64,000 bases of DNA from Mactromeris polynyma (lineage: Eukaryota; Mollusca; Bivalvia; Venerida; Mactridae): contig JASFXZ010000001.1 of assembly GCA_032209605.1 (NCBI GenBank), forward strand, positions 26,168,619-26,232,618, in the 5' to 3' direction. Both the position numbers and the translations under genes were made by a program. Positions 51,501 to 60,500 of the stretch are shown here, one piece after another. The notes under the pieces were generated by a model. The model was given only the letters and a program-made list of their open reading frames with translations. It did not search any database and was not told the DNA's origin. Numbering within the stretch: position 1 is the stretch's first letter; every line of letters starts with the position of its first letter.

Positions 51501-54500
51501 AACAGTGATTTACACAGAGACACACTTCTCTCATGTAACAGTGAAACACAGAGACACACTCCTCTCATGTAACAGTGATTTACACAGAGACACACTCCGC
51601 TCATGTAACAGTGAAACACAGAGACACACTCCGCTCATGTAACAGTGATTTACACAGAGACACACTCCGCTCATGTAACAGTGAAACACAGAGACACACT
51701 CCGCTCATGTAACAGTGATTTACACAGAGACACACTTCTCTCATGTAACAGTGAAACACAGAGACACACTCTGCTCATGTAACAGTGATACACAGAGACA
51801 CACTCCTCTCATGTAACACAGAGACACACTCCTCTCATGTAACACAGAGACACACTTCTCTCATGTAACAGTGATTTACACAGAGACACACTTCTCTCAT
51901 GTAACAGTGAAACACAGAGACACACTCCGCTCATGTAACAGTGAAACACAGAGACACACTTCTCTCATGTAACAGTGAAACACAGAGACACACTCCTCTC
52001 ATGTAACACAGAGACACACTCCTCTCATGTAACAGTGAAACACAGAGACACACTCTGCTCATGTAACAGTGAAACACAGAAACACTCAGCTCATGTAACA
52101 GTGAAACACAGAGACACACTCTGCTCATGTAACAGTGAAACACAGAGACACACTCCGCTCATGTAACAGTGATTTACACAGAGACACACTTCTCTCATGT
52201 AACAGTGAAACACAGAGACACACTCCGCTCATGTAACAGTGATTTACACAGAGACACACTCCGCTCATGTAACAGTGAAACACAGAGACACACTCCGCTC
52301 ATGTAACAGTGAAACACAGAGACACACTCCTCTCATGTAACAGTGATTTACACAGAGACACACTCCGCTCATGTAACAGTGAAACACAGAGACACACTCC
52401 GCTCATGTAACAGTGATTTACACAGAGACACACTCCGCTCATGTAACAGTGAAACACAGAGACACACTCCTCTCATGTAACAGTGATTTACACAGAGACA
52501 CACTCCGCTCATGTAACAGTGAAACACAGAGACACACTCCGCTCATGTAACAGTGATTTACACAGAGACACACTCCGCTCATGTAACAGTGAAACACAGA
52601 GACACACTCCGCTCATGTAACAGTGATACACAGAGACACACTCCTCTCATGTAACACAGAGACACACTCCTCTCATGTAACAGTAAAACACAGAGACACA
52701 CTCCTCTCATGTAACACAGAGACACACTCCTCTCATGTAACAGTAAAACACAGAGACACACTCCGCTCATGTAACAGTGAAACACAGAGACACACTTCTC
52801 TCATGTAACAGTAAAACACAGAGACACACTCCTCTCATGTAACAGTGAAACACAGAGACACACTCCTCTCATGTAACACAGAGACACACTCCTCTCATGT
52901 AACAGTAAAACACAGAGACACACTCCTCTCATGTAACACAGAGACACACTCCTCTCATGTAACAGTAAAACACAGAGACACACTTCTCTCATGAAACACA
53001 GAGACACACTCCTCTCATGTAACACAGAGACACACTCCTCTCATGTAACAGTAAAACACAGAGACACACTCCGCTCATGTAACAGTGAAACACAGAGACA
53101 CACTTCTCTCATGTAACAGTAAAACACAGAGACACACTCCGCTCATGTAACAGTGATACACAGAGACACACTCCTCTCATGTAACACAGAGACACACTCC
53201 TCTCATGTAACAGTAAAACACAGAGACACACTCCGCTCATGTAACAGTAAAACACAGAGACACACTCCGCTCATGTAACAGTGAAACACAGAGACACACT
53301 CCTCTCATGTAACACAGAGACACACTCCGCTCATGTAACAGTGATACACAGAGACACACTCCTCTCATGTAACACAGAGACACACTTCTCTCATGTAACA
53401 GTGATTTACATATATTTATCAATAAGTGTTTTGTAAACTTATGACAGTTAATACAATCAGACTTCATTTAAAATTTTATTTCAAATAATACATGGTTTCC
53501 AATAGCTGATTTCAATTTGCTGCCTAAAAAGATACATCAGGACATGATATGTATTTCAGATGATACCAAGTATTCAGATAGAAGGTTGTCTAATAAATGA
53601 TGTCTCACTGTATATTACAGAATTTAGTGAGATATTTTTTTCAAGCAAATAGTAATAAATTCAGCAATTTATGATGACAAATGTAATATTTGATGTAAAT
53701 GTCTGTAAAACATAACTGATATACTATACTGTTGATAAATGGTGTAAAACTTCAACACACAAGAAATCTATGAATGGCATTTATTACAGTTTTAATGGAT
53801 TTTGTACAAATATTCAATTCTTGCCTTGTCTGTTGCTCTATCACGTATTCTGTACACAGAAAGTCTGTATGGTCTGTCTTTGAAACTTCCTCGCTGAGCT
53901 TTGATTAAGGGCAAGTCACCTTCATACTGAAAACAAGAAGTATCTTCAAATAGGATGGTTAGCACAATAGATCTACTCTGGATACCTTTGCTATAAACTT
54001 TGGGTTTTCCCTATAATCCTGCAGTACAAACCACAATACACTATCAATATCTTGCTCAAACCATAATGACAACAAAGACAAGATTTAAAGTCTAACTGAT
54101 CGACTTCAATTGATCTAAAATTGAATTATATATTTGTACGCCTGACTTTTAGTGAATTCTAGATTTCATCTATTATTACAATTACTGTATTGCATGTGCA
54201 TAATGAAGATAAAAGAAAAATTTCATATACTCTAGCTTTTTGTGCTCAAATACCAGCTGTCACAAGTTCTGCAACAGATATAATTATATCACTTTCGATG
54301 ACTGCTTCCTAGGTTACTAACCAGTACCGGTGCCTAATTCAGGGGTTGTGAAGTGCACAATTCCACCACAACAAAGGAGGGATTCAAACTTACAACATTT
54401 CGGATGAGGAGTCAGTATGGCCACTATGCCTGCCTCTAAAGTACAGCCATTACTAGACTTAGACTACATCTATTCCTCCATATTTAGTACACGTACATAC

Positions 54501-57500
54501 GTTGGTGAATAATTTTATACAAGAATATCCGTAGAACCAATGGATGCTCCCTGAAGTATGTACATGAGGAAAGGGACATAAATTTGTGAGAAATCATCAA
54601 ACTGGAACATGCAGACAATATATGCACATCTCCTTCTGTGTAGAACATGCAGACAATATATGCACATCTCCTTCTGTGTAGAACATGCGGACAATATATG
54701 CACATCTCCTTCTGAGTAGAACATGCAGACAATATATGCACATCTCCTTCTGTGTAGAACATGCAGACAATATATGCACATCTCCTTCTGTGTAGAACAT
54801 GCAGACAATATATGCACATCTCCTTCTGAGTAGAACATGCAGACAATATATGCACATCTCCTTCTGTGTAGAACATGCAGACAATATATGCACATCTCCT
54901 TCTGAGTAGAACATGCAGACAATATATGCACATCTCCTTCTGAGTAGAACATGCAGACAATATATGCACATCTCCTTCTGAGTAGAACATGCAGACAATA
55001 TATGCACATCTCCTTCTGAGTAGAACATGCAGACAATATATGCACATCTCCATCTGAGTAGAACATGCAGACAATATATGCACATCTCCTTCTGAGTAGA
55101 ACATGCAGACAATATATGCACATCTCCTTCTGAGTAGAACATGCGGACAATATATGCACATCTCCTTCTGAGTAGAACATGCAGACAATATATTAGCGCC
55201 GCTGTACGATTTCCAACCTGTGACGTTACCATGTACTGACAGTTAGCAATATGTGCCCCATAAAGCAATATGAAAATAAAGTGACCATATGGAGTAAATA
55301 TTGCTTTCTGCTTGCAAATAGTGGAATCACATATTGCGTTTCTTGAAATGACGTCACTTACAGAAGAGGTTGTAAATCCCAAGGCAGCGCTCATATGCAC
55401 ATCTCCTTCTGTGTAGTGAAGCTTTCCATCAAGTTGCATTGAATTCTGGTGGTTGGTTGCAGAGAAATAGCACAGACATGAATGTGGGATGGACGCATGG
55501 ACAGACAAAGTGGCGGCTATATCCTCCTCCTACGGAGATATAATAATTCTAATAAATTAGATGTATTTTAATGCTTACATGAATATCCTCACTGTAATCT
55601 GTCAATGAATTCTTCGAGATCGCAGATTGTGGAATCAGGTTGAATTCCATGACTGGAAAACCACTTTCATTGTTTTGATACCATTTACTAGATTTTATAC
55701 AAGCCTCTAAATCTGAAAGAAAAAATTACCATGGCCTGAAATTCTAATCTCTAGTTTTCTCACGAAAATATGCTTTTTTAATACTTTTGTAAAATGTAGG
55801 AAAATTCAGTGACCTTGTTCATGCTATATCATTCAAACAGAAGGTCATATTTTAAAGATTCATAAATAACTTCTCAGAACTATTCCTACAAAGTTTGAAT
55901 GCAATGTTTGTATTCCAATAGTCAGTCAACCTTCCTAACTGAAAATCTCATATGCCAACATTTGATCAACATCTGTTCAAAATCAACATAATTATACAAA
56001 TAACAACAGAATCTGTTTGTTTATAATCTCTTATTGCAAGACCTGAAGTAGTTAATGTTTATTTTTTGAAGAAAAGGTATGCGACCATGTTTTTTTACGG
56101 AACTTAAAAATTTATGCAATCTTGGAAGAGGACCACTAGGCAATGCTACACACCAAATACCAAACCTCTGAATCTTATAGTTTTGGACAAGAAGATTTTC
56201 AAAGTTACACTTTTAAATCTATTTTTAGCTCCTGTGACCTACTTTTATGCATTAGATCGGACCGGCAGCTTTGAACAAGGCCCATCCAAGGATCATTCCT
56301 GTGAAGCTTGGATAAAATCCATTCCGTGGTATAGGAGGAGATGTTGTTTAATGAAAATGTTGACGCATGACCGATGACGCACACTGCTTTGTGCTTGTGA
56401 GCTAAAACGGTATGTTACTGGAGAAAAGCTATGTTACTGGAGAAAGAATATACTAGCGTCACTTTTTGCGATTTCCTTACGGAAAGGAAAGCTAAAGTCA
56501 TTTTTATTCCCATCACAAAAGAGAATTGTGAGACATTGTATGTAAAAAATAAACTGATTTGTGATAAAAAAAGTTTTATTAATCTACTCAGCACATTTAA
56601 TAACGCACTGTATGGGATTTCTAAATTTTCATTAAATGACTTTTAGGATACAAGAAAAGAACTTGACACAATATTATTGCATGTGTATGCAACATGTATG
56701 CTAATTTTCATGACAATCGACAAGTATTTTCATTAAAAATGAGTTTCAAAAGTATTAAAATGAAATTTAAAGAAGTATGGTTGGTAAAAAAATGTGCGTT
56801 TTTAAATGTACTGAGTATATTTCTTTTTTAAAACTGATTCATGTATTTATTTCATAAGACGTTAGTTCAAATTTATTGATTTTTTGTCGAATGTGAATCA
56901 CATTCTTAAAACTTATACTAATCACCCTAGATGACTGCTTCATGGGTTCAATACATGCACCAAGTACAGGGAATCACCCTAGATGACTGCTTCATGGGTT
57001 CAATACATGCACCAAGTACAGGGAATCACCCTAGATGACTGCTTCATGGGTTCAATACATGCACCAAGTACAGGGAATCACCCTAGATGACTGCTTCATG
57101 GGTTCAATACATGCACCAAGTACAGGGAATCACCCTAGATGACTGCTTCATGGGTTCAATACATGCACCAAGTACAGGGAATCACCCTAGATGACTGCTT
57201 CATGGGTTCAATACATGCACCAAGTACATGGAATCACCCTAGATGACTGCTTCATGGGTTCAATACATGCAACAAGTACAGGGAATCACCCTAGATGACT
57301 GCTTCATGGGTTCAATACATGCACCAAGTACAGGGAATCACCCTAGATGACTGCTTCATTGGTTCAATACATGCACCAAGCACAGGGAATCAGCATAGTT
57401 GACTGCTTCATGGGTTCAATACATGCACCAAGTACAGGGAATCACCCTAGATGACTGCTTCATGTGTTCAATACATGCACCAAGTACAGGGAATCACCCT

Positions 57501-60500
57501 AGATGACTGCTTCATGGGTTCAATACATGCACCAAGTACAGGGAATCACCCTAGATGACTGCTTCATGGGTTCAATACATGCACCAAGTACAGGGAAACA
57601 CCCTAGATGACTGCTTCATGGGTTCAATACATGCACCAAGTACATGGAATCACCCTAGATGACTGCTTCATGGGTTCAATACATGCACCAAGTACAGGAA
57701 ATCACCCTAGATGACTGCTTCATGGGTTCAATACATGCACCAAGTACAGGGAATCACCCTAGATGACTGCTTCATGGGTTCAATACATGCACCAAGTACA
57801 GGGAATCACCCTAGATGACTGCTTCATGTGTTCAATACATGCACCAAGTACAGGGAATCACCCTAGATGACTGCTTCATGGGTTCAATACATGCACCAAG
57901 TACAGGGAATCATCCTAGATGACTGCTTCATGGGTTCAATACATGCACCAAGTACAGGGAATCACCCTAGATGACTGCTTCATGGGTTCAATACATGCAC
58001 CAAGTACAGGGAATCACCCTAGATGACTGCTTCATGGGTTCAATACATGCACCAAGTACATGGAATCACCCTAGATGACTGCTTCATGGGTTCAATACAT
58101 GCAACAAGTACAGGGAATCACCCTAGATGACTGCTTCATGGGTTCAATACATGCACCAAGTACAGGGAATCACCCTAGATGACTGCTTCATGGGTTCAAT
58201 ACATGCGCCAAGCACAGGGAATCAGCATAGTTGACTGCTTCATGGGTTCAATACATGCAACAAGTACAGGGAATCAGCATGGATGACTGCTTCATGGGTT
58301 CAATACATGCACCAAGTACAGGGAATCACCCTAGATGACTGCTTCATGGGTTCAATACATGCACCAAGTACTGGGAATCACCCTAGATGACTGCTTCATG
58401 GGTTCAATACATGCAAGAAGTACAGGGAATCAGCATAGATGACTGCTTCATGGGTTCAATACATGCACCAAGTACAGGGAATCACCCTAGATGACTGCTT
58501 CATGGGTTCAATACATGCACCAAGTACATGGAATCACCCTAGATGACTGCTTCATGGGTTCAATACATGCACCATGTACAGGAAATCACCCTAGATGACT
58601 GCTTCATGGGTTCAATACATGCACCAAGTACAGGGAATCACCCTAGATGACTGCTTCATGGGTTCAATACATGCACCAAGTACAGGGAATCACCCTAGAT
58701 GACTGCTTCATGTGTTCAATACATGCACCAAGTACAGGGAATCACCCTAGATGACTGCTTCATGGGTTCAATACATGCAACAAGTACAGGGAATCAGCAT
58801 AGATGACTGCTTCATGGGTTCAATGCATGCACAAAGTACAGGGATTGCAACAGTTTTATCAAAACGCTTTCAAAGTGGGGTTCAGAGTCAAACCATCTAC
58901 CCCGGAACCACTGCCCCTACCTTGGACATAAGAAAGTAGACTCACTTGGCAATACATGTTTTGCGTATCCAGTAAAATGGCTCCAGGCTTGCCCTACTGA
59001 TAGACTAGCAGCAATCTGTATAGGTTTCACAGGTTTGGCTTCTGCAAAAATCAAGATATTACAATACTGTGAGGAATTAGACCCAAAGAAAGACAAATGG
59101 TTTTATTCCCCTGGGTCAGGCTGTCGAACCCCCCCCCCCCCTTCCCCTGGGGCAAAATATTGATAGGTGAATTATCAGATTCTGTAGATTAATATCTTGC
59201 AGCCATGAAAGTGTAATAAATGAAATTGATAACTCTAAGTATTATACTGTAGGTAGTATCAGCAAACATTCATAATTATGAGTAACATTGACATCCACCC
59301 CTAATAAAAAAGAACATACCATTCTAAAAATAGAACTGATTGGTAATAAAATATTCCAGAACACCATAATTGTGATGACTCGGTTACAAATGTAAATTGC
59401 AACATAGGTTGACAATGGATGAAATCTGACAATTTGCTTAAAAAGGGGTTTTGCCAGCGGTATAAACAAAACTTAATATCTTAATTTTACATCCATTGAA
59501 GCTCTGTCAGACATTGTTTTTTTATTTCATTTCGATTCAGATAATAAATGGCATATTGTTGTTTGTGCTGCATGATTAGAGGGAAAACCCAATATTTATA
59601 CCAATCCTGAATAGATCTATTTCATTTCATTTTGAGTCAGTTGTTAAAAAATTGTAGCATTTTTCAACTTTCTGTTGTCCATATCTTAAACACAATATTC
59701 CCAATAATTACAATAAACAATGTAGTAATGAGGAATAACATTATATCATTCAACAGATTGATTCAGATCAGTGGCACAATCTTTGACAGTCAAAACAACC
59801 GCTTTTATGATAATTACATTACAACAAAGAAATTGACTCACACCTTTTATATGATTAATCATCTTTTCTATCATTGTTGTTTGCCATGAATTGCTGTTGG
59901 TGTCCACAGGAATAATCATTGACTGTGTAAGCAGTCCGAATTGTGCATCAAGCACCACTGATATGTCAACATCAAACAATATCAATGCTAGACACAGTTT
60001 ACAATCCCGCAGAGATTTCTGTAAAGCTAACCACGTCTCGTACTTGATCCATGCTGTCTTAAGCGATTGCTTTGTAAGGACAACAAATGTGTGATGACAT
60101 TCCTCCACCATGTCAGCAATACTTTAAGTAAATGAAAAACTGTATCAAGGTTAATTTTATGAAAAACTGTATCAAGGTTAATTTTATGAAAAACTGTATC
60201 AAGGTTAATTTTATGAAAAACTGTATCAAGGTTAATTTTATGAAAAACTGTATCAAGGTTAATTTTATGAAAAACTGTATCAAGGTTAATTTTATGAAAA
60301 ACTGTATCAAGGTTAATTTTATGAAAAACTGTATCAAGGTTAATTTTATGAAAAACTGTATCAAGGTTAATTTTATGAAAAACTGTATCAAGGTTAATTT
60401 TATGAAAAACTGTATCAAGGTTAATTTTATGAAAAACTGTAAGAGTTTGAGGCACTGGCTATGACTGGCCTAAAATTTGATGTGAAGTTACTACAATCTC

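Noticed and set aside
54484..55508. Minus-strand frames of 221-303 residues with CSTQKEMCIYC repeats
   Set aside because: Translation of the 38 bp array; two phases are open at once and no splice sites join it to the STING exons in phase.
59836..59841. GTGAGT as donor of the TIR1 exon
   Set aside because: Better consensus than GTGTGA, but it would leave phase 0 and put a stop in the following STING exon.
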